Of a DNA stretch of 60,431 bases, positions 43,518 to 51,577 are shown one piece after another. The stretch covers positions 1 to 60,431 of the forward strand of contig RDOE01000010.1 in NCBI GenBank assembly GCA_011364975.1. Direction: 5' to 3'. The position numbers and the translations under genes were made by a program. The stretch is from Promethearchaeota archaeon. Its GTDB lineage: Archaea; Asgardarchaeota; Lokiarchaeia; Sigyniarchaeales; SOKP01. Numbering within the stretch: the stretch's first letter is position 1; every line of letters starts with the position of its first letter. The notes below the pieces were generated by a model. It had not been told where the DNA came from. It worked only from the letters and a program-made list of their open reading frames with translations, and did no database searches.

Positions 43518-44258
43518 ATGAAACATAATATCATGATTTTCGGTCATAGAGGAGCGAGTAGTATCGCACCCGAAAATACGTTAAAAGCGTTTAAAAAGGC
43601 TATTGATTTAGGTGCCGATTTTATAGAATTTGACTTACAGGAAGCATCAGATGGGAATCTAGTAATTACCCATGATAAAGATATCCAAAGGATTACAGGA
43701 AAAAAGGGATTTATTAAGGAAATGACTCTTAAAGAGTTAAAACAATTAGATTTTGGTGACGGTGAGAAGATTCCTACATTAACTGAACTTGTAGAAATAA
43801 CTAAGGGAAAAATTGGTTTGAATTGTGAAATTATAGTGCCTAATATAGCAAAAAAAGCAATAGAAATCTTTAGGAAATATTCTATGATTGATTCAGTAAT
43901 TTTAAGTTCTTTTCTTCATGATGAATTGTTAAAAGTTCAAAAACTGGAACCCAGTTTAAAATTAGCTTCATTAGAACCTACTGATAGTAAAATAAGGTTA
44001 GATTGGAACATGAAAAAAGGAATGATTCAATTTTGCATTGATAATGATTTATTTGCGATAAATCCATTTGTAATGATGGTGGATGAAGCATTTGTAAATT
44101 ATGCACACAAAAATAATATAAAAGTATTTCCTTGGACCGTTGATTCCAAATTATTAATAAAGAAATTAATTAAGTTGGGTGTAGATGGTATAATTACTGA
44201 TGATATTATGCTCACCAAAGAAATATTTAAGAATAAATATTATTCTAAAAATAAATAA
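43518..44258 (+). CDS. Glycerophosphodiester phosphodiesterase (copy 1)
   Basis: The 246-residue TIM-barrel enzyme hydrolyses glycerophosphodiesters to glycerol phosphate and an alcohol. It shows the complete GDPD signature. FGHRGASSIAPENTLKAF carries His10 and Arg11, FIEFDLQ carries metal ligands Glu37 and Asp39, and ITHD carries the second catalytic histidine, His52. GLNCEI replaces the usual 'lxxEiK', with Glu kept and Lys changed. KVFPWTVD and DGIITDD are typical of the C-terminal strands. No signal peptide is present, so it acts in the cytoplasm. It is followed 20 bp later by a paralogue, evidently a tandem duplication. Confidence 0.95.
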   Translation: MKHNIMIFGHRGASSIAPENTLKAFKKAIDLGADFIEFDLQEASDGNLVITHDKDIQRITGKKGFIKEMTLKELKQLDFGDGEKIPTLTELVEITKGKIGLNCEIIVPNIAKKAIEIFRKYSMIDSVILSSFLHDELLKVQKLEPSLKLASLEPTDSKIRLDWNMKKGMIQFCIDNDLFAINPFVMMVDEAFVNYAHKNNIKVFPWTVDSKLLIKKLIKLGVDGIITDDIMLTKEIFKNKYYSKNK

Positions 44259-44278
44259 ATAAAAAAAAGTTACTTCGC

Positions 44279-45001
44279 ATGAAACAGGATCATTTTCTAG
44301 TAATTTCCCATAAAGGTGCCGGAGAGTATGCTCCCGAGAATACACTAAAAGCAATTCAGAAAGCAATCGATTTAGGTGCAGAATTTGTCGAATTCGACAT
44401 CCATAAAACTAAAGATAATAAAATTGTACTAATTCACGATGCTGATACGTATAAAACTACAGGAAAGCACGGAATTATTAAAAATATGACTCTCTCAGAA
44501 ATAAAAAAGCTTGATGCTGGAGAGGGAGAGAAAATTCCAACACTACAAGAAGTAATTACAGTAGCTAAAAACAAAATTAATCTACAAATAGAAATTAAAG
44601 CAGAAGGTTTAATAAACAATTTAGTCCAACTATTACATCAAGAAAATCTTATTGAATCTTCTATTATTAGCAGTTTTTCATTAAGTGAGTTAATTAAATT
44701 AAGAAAGAAAGAACCTAAATTAAGAATTGGTTATCTCTTACCCGAAAAAATGCAAAATGTACGATTTATTAAAAGAAATATATTAAAAGCAACAAAAAAT
44801 CATTTTTATGCCATTCACCCCCATTTTAGTATTGTTAGTAAAGAAATTGTAGAATATTCTCAAAATAACAACTTAACGGTAAATGTATGGACCGTTAATG
44901 ATGAAAAAACTATGAAGAAATTGATTAATTTAGGAGTTAATGGTATTATTACAGATGAAATTGAGGTACTTAAAAACTGTTTAAGAAGTATCTCTCGATA
45001 A
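44279..45001 (+). CDS. Glycerophosphodiester phosphodiesterase (copy 2, HKG variant)
   Basis: This 240-residue paralogue of the preceding gene has the same layout. ISHKGAGEYAPENTLKAI has His11, but Lys12 in place of the nearly invariant Arg. FVEFDIHK carries Glu38 and Asp40, LIHDAD the second histidine His53, LQIEIK the standard third metal-site Glu and Lys, and VNVWTVND and NGIITDE the final strands. It therefore keeps the metal site but changes one phosphate-contacting residue, while copy 1 changes the Lys of the EIK motif. The pair probably share a transcript (20-bp gap) and may have different substrates. Cytoplasmic; no membrane segment. Confidence 0.93.
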   Translation: MKQDHFLVISHKGAGEYAPENTLKAIQKAIDLGAEFVEFDIHKTKDNKIVLIHDADTYKTTGKHGIIKNMTLSEIKKLDAGEGEKIPTLQEVITVAKNKINLQIEIKAEGLINNLVQLLHQENLIESSIISSFSLSELIKLRKKEPKLRIGYLLPEKMQNVRFIKRNILKATKNHFYAIHPHFSIVSKEIVEYSQNNNLTVNVWTVNDEKTMKKLINLGVNGIITDEIEVLKNCLRSISR

Positions 45002-45064
45002 AATATTTTAGTTATTTTTAATTAATCTATCTTATATTTTGGATTTAACTTATTTAAGTTCATT

Positions 45065-46558
45065 ATGTCGCTAAAAAATGACCAAAAAATAGATTGGGAT
45101 GCCCTTTTTTATCCTAATGCCCTTGGCATTATAGGAGCAAGTTATGATCCTGCGGGAGGAGGATTTTTCGCTAGAGCCATGAAAGATAAATTTCGGGGAG
45201 AAATCTATTTATTTAATCCCAAACTTGCGGGTAAAAAGCTTTTTGACTTAAAAGTTTATAGTTCTATTTTAGATGTATCAGAACCAATCGATTATGTAAT
45301 ATTAGCAGTACCTGCTAGGCTAGTACCAAATTTGTTAGAGGAAGTGGGACAAAAACATGTTCCTTTTTGTACTATATTTTCATCTGGTTTCAGAGAAGTT
45401 GGAAATGAAGATTTAGAAAAAAAAACGTTAGAAGTTGCACGAAAATATAATATTAGATTAATTGGACCAAATTGCATAGGTGTCTATAACCCAAAAGCGG
45501 GATTATATTTTGCTTTTGAACAATCTAGAAAAGCAGGCAATTTTGGAGGCATTTTTCAATCCGGAGGTTTAGCGCAAAATGTAGCTCAACTTGCAGTTTC
45601 TTATGGTCTTTATATCTCTAAATTCATATCTATAGGGAATTCTTTAGATTTATCCCCAGCAGACTTCTTAAATTATTTCCAAACAGATGAATATACAAAA
45701 ATTATAGGAATATATATTGAAAATTTGCGTTCTGTTTCCCAGGGAAGAAGATTTATGATGAAAGTTAAAGAATGCAATCTCAATCGAAAACCAGTAATAT
45801 TATGGCGAGCGGGTTATGGTGAAGCTACAAAAAAAGCAATTATGTCTCATACTGGGGGTCTTGCTGGAAATAACAAGATTTGGAGTGCAGTTGGGAAACA
45901 AACGGGTAGTCCTGTAGTAAATAATTCAAATGAATTAGCAGCACTAGCATCTGCATTTAACTTAACTCACTTACCTGAAACGAGAAATGTAGGAGTTATT
46001 GGTATCGGAGGTGGATCTACAATCGAAGCAATTGATATTCTCGAGAAATACAACCTTAAAATTCCCGCGTTATCCGAAAAGATCATTAATAAGATGATGA
46101 GGTTCATACCAGATGTTAATACAAACGTAACTAATCCTATTGATTTAGGGGGAATGGGAATTCAACCAAATATCTATTATCGGACAATCTTGGCTTTAGA
46201 TACAGATCCAAATATTTCCTCAATACTATTTATAAAGGATCCAGAACGCTTTGGAGGATTCGAAAGTATACTTGAAGAATTAGGTTATAGTGGTCTTGAT
46301 TTAAATAGAGAGTTTATTAGATATATATCAAAAGCAAAAAGTGTTTGCACCAAACCAATGTATTGTGTAATGCTCAAAATAAATGAAGGTTTTGAAGAAT
46401 ATAAAAGTAGGTATAAATTTAAATTAAAGTTATTGAACCGAAATGTTCCGGTTTTTGAATCTTTAGACTTAGCAGGGTCCATTTTAGATAAAGTAAATTC
46501 CTATAGAGAATTTCTCCAAAAACATGGAAAATATCCAAAATTAGAACAATCATTTTAA
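45065..46558 (+). CDS. ADP-forming acyl-CoA synthetase, alpha-subunit type (no beta partner here)
   Basis: The 497-residue protein has the CoA-binding Rossmann domain (LGIIGASYDPAGGG, about 20-33, then RLIGPNCIGVYNP). Two succinyl-CoA-synthetase-like domains follow, with the phosphohistidine loop MSHTGGLAG (His262) and later PIDLGGMG. This is the alpha half of NDP-forming acetyl/acyl-CoA synthetases, which make ATP from acyl-CoA in peptide- and sugar-fermenting archaea. The ATP-grasp beta subunit is neither fused nor encoded in the neighbourhood. The enzyme must pair with a distant beta subunit, or this is a non-catalytic CoA-binding paralogue. It converges with the beta-helix gene (4-bp gap). 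Confidence 0.88.
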   Translation: MSLKNDQKIDWDALFYPNALGIIGASYDPAGGGFFARAMKDKFRGEIYLFNPKLAGKKLFDLKVYSSILDVSEPIDYVILAVPARLVPNLLEEVGQKHVPFCTIFSSGFREVGNEDLEKKTLEVARKYNIRLIGPNCIGVYNPKAGLYFAFEQSRKAGNFGGIFQSGGLAQNVAQLAVSYGLYISKFISIGNSLDLSPADFLNYFQTDEYTKIIGIYIENLRSVSQGRRFMMKVKECNLNRKPVILWRAGYGEATKKAIMSHTGGLAGNNKIWSAVGKQTGSPVVNNSNELAALASAFNLTHLPETRNVGVIGIGGGSTIEAIDILEKYNLKIPALSEKIINKMMRFIPDVNTNVTNPIDLGGMGIQPNIYYRTILALDTDPNISSILFIKDPERFGGFESILEELGYSGLDLNREFIRYISKAKSVCTKPMYCVMLKINEGFEEYKSRYKFKLKLLNRNVPVFESLDLAGSILDKVNSYREFLQKHGKYPKLEQSF

Positions 46559-46562
46559 ATTT

Positions 46563-47366
46563 TTAATTCTTTAAATGTGAAATTTCAATGGGTTTACCTG
46601 GACTCCCTTGATAATAATACTTATCTGGCTTTCCTCTCCAATTCTTATGAAGAACTGTGTTAGGGAATATAACGTTTTTATTTGTTGTGAGAGCATTAGG
46701 ACCCGCAATAATTCCAGGATAAAAAGTGGTTTCTTTACCAAGTTTGATCTCCATAATTGAAATTTTGCCAAAAATAGTATTCACAGCATGGCTAGATAAT
46801 GCAGAAGTTGGGTAAATAAAAACATTATCACCTAAATCAGTGAATTCTAATCCGACATAAGAGTCACAATAGATTACATTCTTTCCAATTTTGTTATGAC
46901 TTATTCTTTTTAAGGTTCGATTGACTAGCCATGGAAATGGTGATTTAGACGTTAACCACATAGGATACTTTATAATAAAACCTCGTTTATGGTAATACTT
47001 TATCATTTTCCCCTCATCACTTTTTTTATCATCTAAAACTCGTCTGAATACTCCCTCTATTGGTGGAGATTTTTTGTTCCAATTACGTACCCACCTTGCT
47101 GAAAACTCAATTAATAATATTAAATAGAGGTAATAAAGAAATAATAGAAATATGGGTATGAGAAGAATATGAAAAATTAAAGGAATTGATAAAAAATTAA
47201 TAAAACCATATTCAAATAATAAAAATATTCCAAGACAAATGTATAATGGCACTAAAAAGCTTACAAAATTAATTTTAAAAAAATCTAAGGCGGGGAGTTC
47301 AACAACTTGCTCTTGTTTTTTATCAAACTCAGTTTTGGTTAAAGTTGCAATATCACTCTTATCCAT
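46563..47366 (-). CDS. Membrane protein with C-terminal left-handed beta-helix (hexapeptide) domain
   Basis: The 267-residue protein has two or three N-terminal membrane helices (about 31-55 and 59-90). The C-terminal domain shows imperfect hexapeptide repeats: NKIGKNVIYCDSYVGLEFTD, LGDNVFIYPTSALSSHAV, and so on to ITAGPNAL-like turns and NVIFPNTVLHKNW. Hexapeptide domains of this kind occur in acyl- and acetyltransferases. The arrangement resembles the membrane-plus-hexapeptide C-terminal parts of peptide-synthetase-associated (Pls/PosA-like) proteins. The catalytic histidine is not certain; His residues are near the centre of the helix (SSHAVNTIFG). It may modify lipids or polyketide-like products at the membrane; substrate unknown. 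Confidence 0.6.
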   Translation of the reverse strand: MDKSDIATLTKTEFDKKQEQVVELPALDFFKINFVSFLVPLYICLGIFLLFEYGFINFLSIPLIFHILLIPIFLLFLYYLYLILLIEFSARWVRNWNKKSPPIEGVFRRVLDDKKSDEGKMIKYYHKRGFIIKYPMWLTSKSPFPWLVNRTLKRISHNKIGKNVIYCDSYVGLEFTDLGDNVFIYPTSALSSHAVNTIFGKISIMEIKLGKETTFYPGIIAGPNALTTNKNVIFPNTVLHKNWRGKPDKYYYQGSPGKPIEISHLKN

Positions 47367-47398
47367 ACTAATATTAGTTATAATAAATTATAAAAACT

Positions 47399-48667
47399 TT
47401 AAGCAAGCATTTTCTCCTCTATTTTACCAATATGATCTAATTTATAGATATCGGTAAAAATCCAGACCAAAATTGTCATTAATATTCCCAATATAATAAA
47501 AAGCAAATATAGATTATAGATCCCAATGATTGTAGCCAAAATTCCTGAAATAATCGACCCTAACGGCATAAAAGCAAAAGTAAGGGCATGATCTATTGAA
47601 ACTATACGTCCAACCTTATCATGCGGTACAGAACTCTGTAAAATTGTCATGTAATTGTTGATAATAAAACTAAATGAAATCCCTTGAATAAATAACCCGA
47701 TACCCATTATAATAAAAAATCTATAGGGAGCAAATAATAAAAACGAATATCCAATAAATATTCCAATTGTAGAGGACATTATTATTATTGTTTTGTGATT
47801 CCAATTTTTTTTAAGTGAATTAATAAATCCACCTAAAAGATTTGCAATAGATATAAACGATCCTACAAACGCTAATTCAAGAGCAATTCCATCATGAATA
47901 TTATAGATAAAAAAAGGTAATAGTTCAGTAAAGGGACGTATTAGAAAATTTGCCAAAGTTGCTAATAAAATTAAACTAAGTAGTCCAGGAACAGTCTTTA
48001 ATGTCATTAAACCTATTTTAAACTCTTTAAAAAATGAAGTATTTTCTCTTTCTAAATGTGTTTTTTTTATAGAGGGTATTGATATGAATAATATGGGTAT
48101 CAATGCTATGAAAAATGTAAATATATCAATCAATAAAATCGGTTTTATTTGTTGTTGAAAAAGTTCAAATAAGGATCCACCTAAGATTGGTCCCACAAGA
48201 AAAATTAAACTCGAGGATAGAGAATTCAATCCATTCACTCTTGTTAATCTATTTTTAGGGACCATTGAAGGAACAATCGCATGATATGTTGGTACATGAA
48301 ATGCCTGAAGTACACTACGGATAGTATTAACAAATAATACAACCCAGATATTCGTGATATTGAGCCAAAATATTATAAAAAGAATAAAAGTTACTAATGC
48401 TTGTGTAGCATCAATACCTATTATTATCAATTTCCTATTCAATCTATCTGAAAGAACCCCTGCAATAGGTGCAAATATAATCTGAGGTATAAAGTAAAGA
48501 ACAGATGCCATGGAAAGGATAATTGGATTATTAGTTTCTATCGTAATCCACCAAGTAATTACAAAAAAAACTAAAGATGACCCTAATAAGGAAAATTGCT
48601 GACCAATTAAAAAATAATAAAAATTTTTATATGTCTTTTTTGTGGCTAATTCCATCATCTTAGTCAA
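47399..48667 (-). CDS. MFS exporter (DHA3-like), copy 1
   Basis: The 422-residue protein has twelve hydrophobic segments and the MFS loop-2/3 motif APIAGVLSDRLNRKLIIIGI (about 68-87). It is most like the macrolide-efflux/enterobactin exporter type (DHA3, MefA-like), which begins with FYYFLIGQQFSLLGSSLVFF, as here (about 17-36). Such carriers expel hydrophobic compounds by proton exchange. It follows a homologous gene on the same strand by about 40 bp. The two share most landmark motifs, including SMVPKNRLTRVNG versus SMIPKDKLSRING and a DQIGKIE/DHIGKIE C-terminus, so they are tandem duplicates and could be cotranscribed. Substrate unknown. Confidence 0.9.
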   Translation of the reverse strand: MTKMMELATKKTYKNFYYFLIGQQFSLLGSSLVFFVITWWITIETNNPIILSMASVLYFIPQIIFAPIAGVLSDRLNRKLIIIGIDATQALVTFILFIIFWLNITNIWVVLFVNTIRSVLQAFHVPTYHAIVPSMVPKNRLTRVNGLNSLSSSLIFLVGPILGGSLFELFQQQIKPILLIDIFTFFIALIPILFISIPSIKKTHLERENTSFFKEFKIGLMTLKTVPGLLSLILLATLANFLIRPFTELLPFFIYNIHDGIALELAFVGSFISIANLLGGFINSLKKNWNHKTIIIMSSTIGIFIGYSFLLFAPYRFFIIMGIGLFIQGISFSFIINNYMTILQSSVPHDKVGRIVSIDHALTFAFMPLGSIISGILATIIGIYNLYLLFIILGILMTILVWIFTDIYKLDHIGKIEEKMLA

Positions 48668-48707
48668 AAACTCGATTTATAGATTTGAAAATAAGAATGT
48701 GGAAAAG

Positions 48708-50006
48708 TTAAATTTTTTGTTCCATCTCAATTTCCATAAGTTTTTTATCAGTGAAATCTTTGACTTCAATTTTGCCAATTTGGTCTAACTTTCTGATTTT
48801 TGTAAAGAACCATAATAAAATTGGATTTATAATACCGATTATTGCACATATGAGATAGAGGTTAGTAATACCCATAAAATCTGCTGCTGGACCAGCGATG
48901 AGTGCTCCAATTGGTGCAATAGCCATGGATAATGTGTGATCAATTGACATAGCCCTTCCAATTTTATCAGAAGGAACAACTTCTTGAAAAATTGTAAGGT
49001 ATGTTGCGACAGTAATCGGAAATGTTATTGCTCCAAGAAACCCTCCGAGCATCATTATATAAAATTGTCGATAAGGTGCAAATATCACTAAGAGGTATGC
49101 CATAAAAAACACACTTTCTCCAATAATATTCACTTTTACTTTACTATTCCATTTTTTCTTAATTGTGGTAATTATTGACCCAATGATATTTCCTATCTGG
49201 ATAGCACCAAAAATGAATGCTAAATCAAAAGCTGTCCCCCCATGAGTAATATTGATATAATAAGGCCATAGAACATTAAATGGCCTAAAAATAAAATTAA
49301 ATATCATAGCAAAACAAATAAGTGCTAAAAGCCCAGGAATTGATTTCACAAGTTTAAAACCATCAACCAATTCTTTCATGAATGGTTCCTTTTTTAAATT
49401 ACCGATATCTTTACGTTGGTGTGGTATTTTAATCAATAATAACGGAATCAATGCTATCAGATAGGTCACCACATCAATCAAGAAAATGTATGTAATTGGA
49501 AAGAGTTCTAATAATAAAGCAGAAAGAATTGGACCAACCATAAAAATGATCCCTGAAAAAAGAAAGTTAGCTCCATTAATACGGCTCAATTTATCCTTTG
49601 GAATCATACTTGGGATAATTGCTTGAAATGCTGGTACTTGTATTGCGAACAGAACATTTCTCATCGTATGAATAAGAAGAATAAACCATATATCCGTTAA
49701 GTCAAAGAAAAATAAGAAGAATAAACCTAAAGTCAAAATAGCTTGACCTGAATCAACAATCATTATTATAGTTTTGCGACTTATTCTATCTGCCACTACT
49801 CCTGCGAATGGAGTTACTATCACTTGAGGGATAAATATCAAAAAAGTGGCTATTGAGAGATATATAGCGCTTTGGGTTTCAATAGTAATCCACCAAGTAA
49901 TTACAAAACCAATAATACCTGAGCCTAACAACGAAAATTGTTGCCCAAACATGAAATAAAGATAATTTTTAAACGATTTTTTAGTCGGTATTATTTCAAA
50001 ACTCAT
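48708..50006 (-). CDS. MFS exporter (DHA3-like), copy 2
   Basis: The 432-residue, twelve-helix carrier is the upstream partner in a tandem pair. Key segments are YLYFMFGQQFSLLGSGIIGF (about 15-34), TPFAGVVADRISRKTIIMIV (about 66-85), IPSMIPKDKLSRINGANFLF and AMSIDHTLSMAIAPIGALIA. It ends with a short charged tail (KLDQIGKIEVKDF). The family and likely function (efflux of hydrophobic compounds) are as for copy 1. The pair could form a heteromer or have diverged in substrate. No regulator gene of the TetR or MarR type lies beside them. Confidence 0.9.
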   Translation of the reverse strand: MSFEIIPTKKSFKNYLYFMFGQQFSLLGSGIIGFVITWWITIETQSAIYLSIATFLIFIPQVIVTPFAGVVADRISRKTIIMIVDSGQAILTLGLFFLFFFDLTDIWFILLIHTMRNVLFAIQVPAFQAIIPSMIPKDKLSRINGANFLFSGIIFMVGPILSALLLELFPITYIFLIDVVTYLIALIPLLLIKIPHQRKDIGNLKKEPFMKELVDGFKLVKSIPGLLALICFAMIFNFIFRPFNVLWPYYINITHGGTAFDLAFIFGAIQIGNIIGSIITTIKKKWNSKVKVNIIGESVFFMAYLLVIFAPYRQFYIMMLGGFLGAITFPITVATYLTIFQEVVPSDKIGRAMSIDHTLSMAIAPIGALIAGPAADFMGITNLYLICAIIGIINPILLWFFTKIRKLDQIGKIEVKDFTDKKLMEIEMEQKI

Positions 50007-50210
50007 TTTAAGCTTTTCTCTTTTTAGTTTAACTTTCTAAATTTATACATCTCTTGAAAAAGTATAGGATTGATTACATAATTAGTTTTGATTCATGAAC
50101 TTCGGTTAAAGTTCAAACTTAATTGAAACTGAAAGTGAACTAGTAATTTACTTATCAAATTTTCAGCAAAAAACGTTAAAATAAATCTAGAAGATATTTT
50201 TTATTTGAAA

Positions 50211-50834
50211 TTATCGAGGTTTCTTCCGTTTGAACTTAGGAAAGATTGCGCCGGTTCTTTTTTTATAATTTATATATTCATCTCCAAATCTTAAAATAAG
50301 ATCTTTTTCTTCATAATATATGACAATTGGAATTATCAGTACCATTAAAACTGAAAACCAGATAAGAAGAAACAAAGAATTAATACCTAAACAAATAATG
50401 ATAAATAGTGGTATTGAACCAGCAATTTGAGGATGACGTATATGCTTATAAATTCCTCCATAGAGTTTAGTTTCTTCTGATGGTTTAATTGTTTCTTTTC
50501 CAGCAACCATAATAGATTTAAAAATGATAATCACGAAAGGAATTGCGATTATAATTGAAATAACAACAGCTAAAGAATCATCCGTGATTATTTTCCAGTT
50601 TAATTCCGAGATTGGAACAAATTTCCAAAGGAATAAATTAATAAGAAGCATCAACCACAAAATATCTGAAACTACTCTTAAAATTTTGCCTTCCTTATAT
50701 GCTCTTTGCCCAATTCTTTTTTCTCGACTAGCAGGTCTCACACTTAAAGTGTAAATAATAAAACTCAGAATTGCAGAAATATTTAGGAATAAAAAATTCA
50801 ATAAAGCTAGTATTTCAACTATTGTGTTCACCAT
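50211..50834 (-). CDS. ICMT/PEMT-like membrane methyltransferase
   Basis: The 207-residue protein has four or five membrane helices. It ends with the conserved cytosolic SAM-binding signature of the isoprenylcysteine carboxyl methyltransferase / phospholipid methyltransferase superfamily. YGGIYKHIRHPQIAGSIPLF (about 125-144, usual form RHPxY.G) is followed by YYEEKDLILRFGDEYINYKK (about 174-193, usual form EE..L...FG..Y..Y). Members methylate prenylated cysteines, phosphatidylethanolamine or other membrane-bound substrates. In an Asgard archaeon a prenylated GTPase or lipid substrate is conceivable, but sequence alone cannot decide. It is monocistronic on the minus strand, with a long non-coding region upstream. 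Confidence 0.82.
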   Translation of the reverse strand: MVNTIVEILALLNFLFLNISAILSFIIYTLSVRPASREKRIGQRAYKEGKILRVVSDILWLMLLINLFLWKFVPISELNWKIITDDSLAVVISIIIAIPFVIIIFKSIMVAGKETIKPSEETKLYGGIYKHIRHPQIAGSIPLFIIICLGINSLFLLIWFSVLMVLIIPIVIYYEEKDLILRFGDEYINYKKRTGAIFPKFKRKKPR

Positions 50835-51577
50835 TTCTATATTAAAACTCTTAGTTTATAAAATGCTTTTCTTGGTAGTTTTTAATATTATTTTAATAAT
50901 TAAATCTAATATTTTTGAAAAGTGATAATTTTTTATATTAGAAAAAGATATATAAATTATCTTTATTATTATGTTTTAAACTTATATTTTATATAGGTTA
51001 AAGCACCTGAGCAAGTTTCTGCCCAGGTGCGGGATTTTGGATTTGGAATAAGACTGGAAAGTCTTATAAAAAGGTTAATAAAAATGAGGAAATAAGCAAA
51101 ATTGTTTGTTTTCTCTTTTTCTTTTTTACCTTCTAAACTTTTATTTTAACTTATTGAAACTCTCTTCAAATACTTTAAACAAATTTACCCCATCTCTCCC
51201 AAGCGGGGTATTAATTCTTAATAATTAAAGAGGGTGAGCAATATTTGAAAATATAGCACCCTTCTTTAAACATTTTTTCCACTTATAAATTATGAATTGA
51301 AAATCAATGTCAATTTAATAGTTTTTACTTCCTTTTTAAGTTGACATACTATTTGGGGTTTCTTATTAAGAATCACTAATTTTTTTAATAATTTTTTTCA
51401 ATAATGTAGAATCTAAATCTAATTCTTACCAATCCATTAAATTAAGATTATAAATTTACAAAATCTAATAGGATTAAATCAAACTATTAAATTCTGAAAA
51501 ATAAATTTGGCAATATTTAATTTAACCCAAAAGAATGGTAAGAACCTTTATAATAAGAAAATCTGAAGAAGCAAAAA
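50835..51577. other. 743-bp gene-free region
   Basis: This is the longest non-coding stretch of the window, between divergent genes. 50835-50970 is AT-rich promoter-like sequence; 51003-51280 contains several hairpins (separate entry). 51281-51577 is AT-rich and serves as the leader or promoter of the plus-strand gene at 51578, and I see no further structure in it. No protein-coding frame was recognised. Confidence 0.6.
50976..51280 (+). ncRNA. Candidate structured RNA (hairpin cluster)
   Basis: Four inverted repeats, unusually GC-rich for this genome, occur within 270 bases. (A) 51003-51030: 11-bp stem GCACCTGAGCA/TGCCCAGGTGC with one A-C mismatch and a 6-base loop. (B) 51048-51067: perfect 8-bp stem ATAAGACT/AGTCTTAT closed by a GGAA tetraloop (GNRA). 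(C) 51186-51191/51205-51210: TACCCC/GGGGTA. (D) 51225-51269: about 12-bp stem with one bulge around GGGTG/CACCC, with an inner AT stem. A T-run (TTTTTT, 51272-51277) follows D. A TATA-like ATATATAAAT lies near 50949-50958. This pattern suggests a roughly 300-base transcript or a long 5' leader; ends and strand are inferred, not observed. Confidence 0.4.

Noticed and set aside
44166..44366. Minus-strand frame across the junction of the two phosphodiesterase genes
   Set aside because: It is an antisense shadow of two well-supported genes.
51050..51066. Resemblance of GGAAAGTC to the conserved region I of RNase P RNA
   Set aside because: The bases sit in a perfect local hairpin, and the 3' conserved region (ACAGAA-type) and outer pairing of RNase P RNA were not found.
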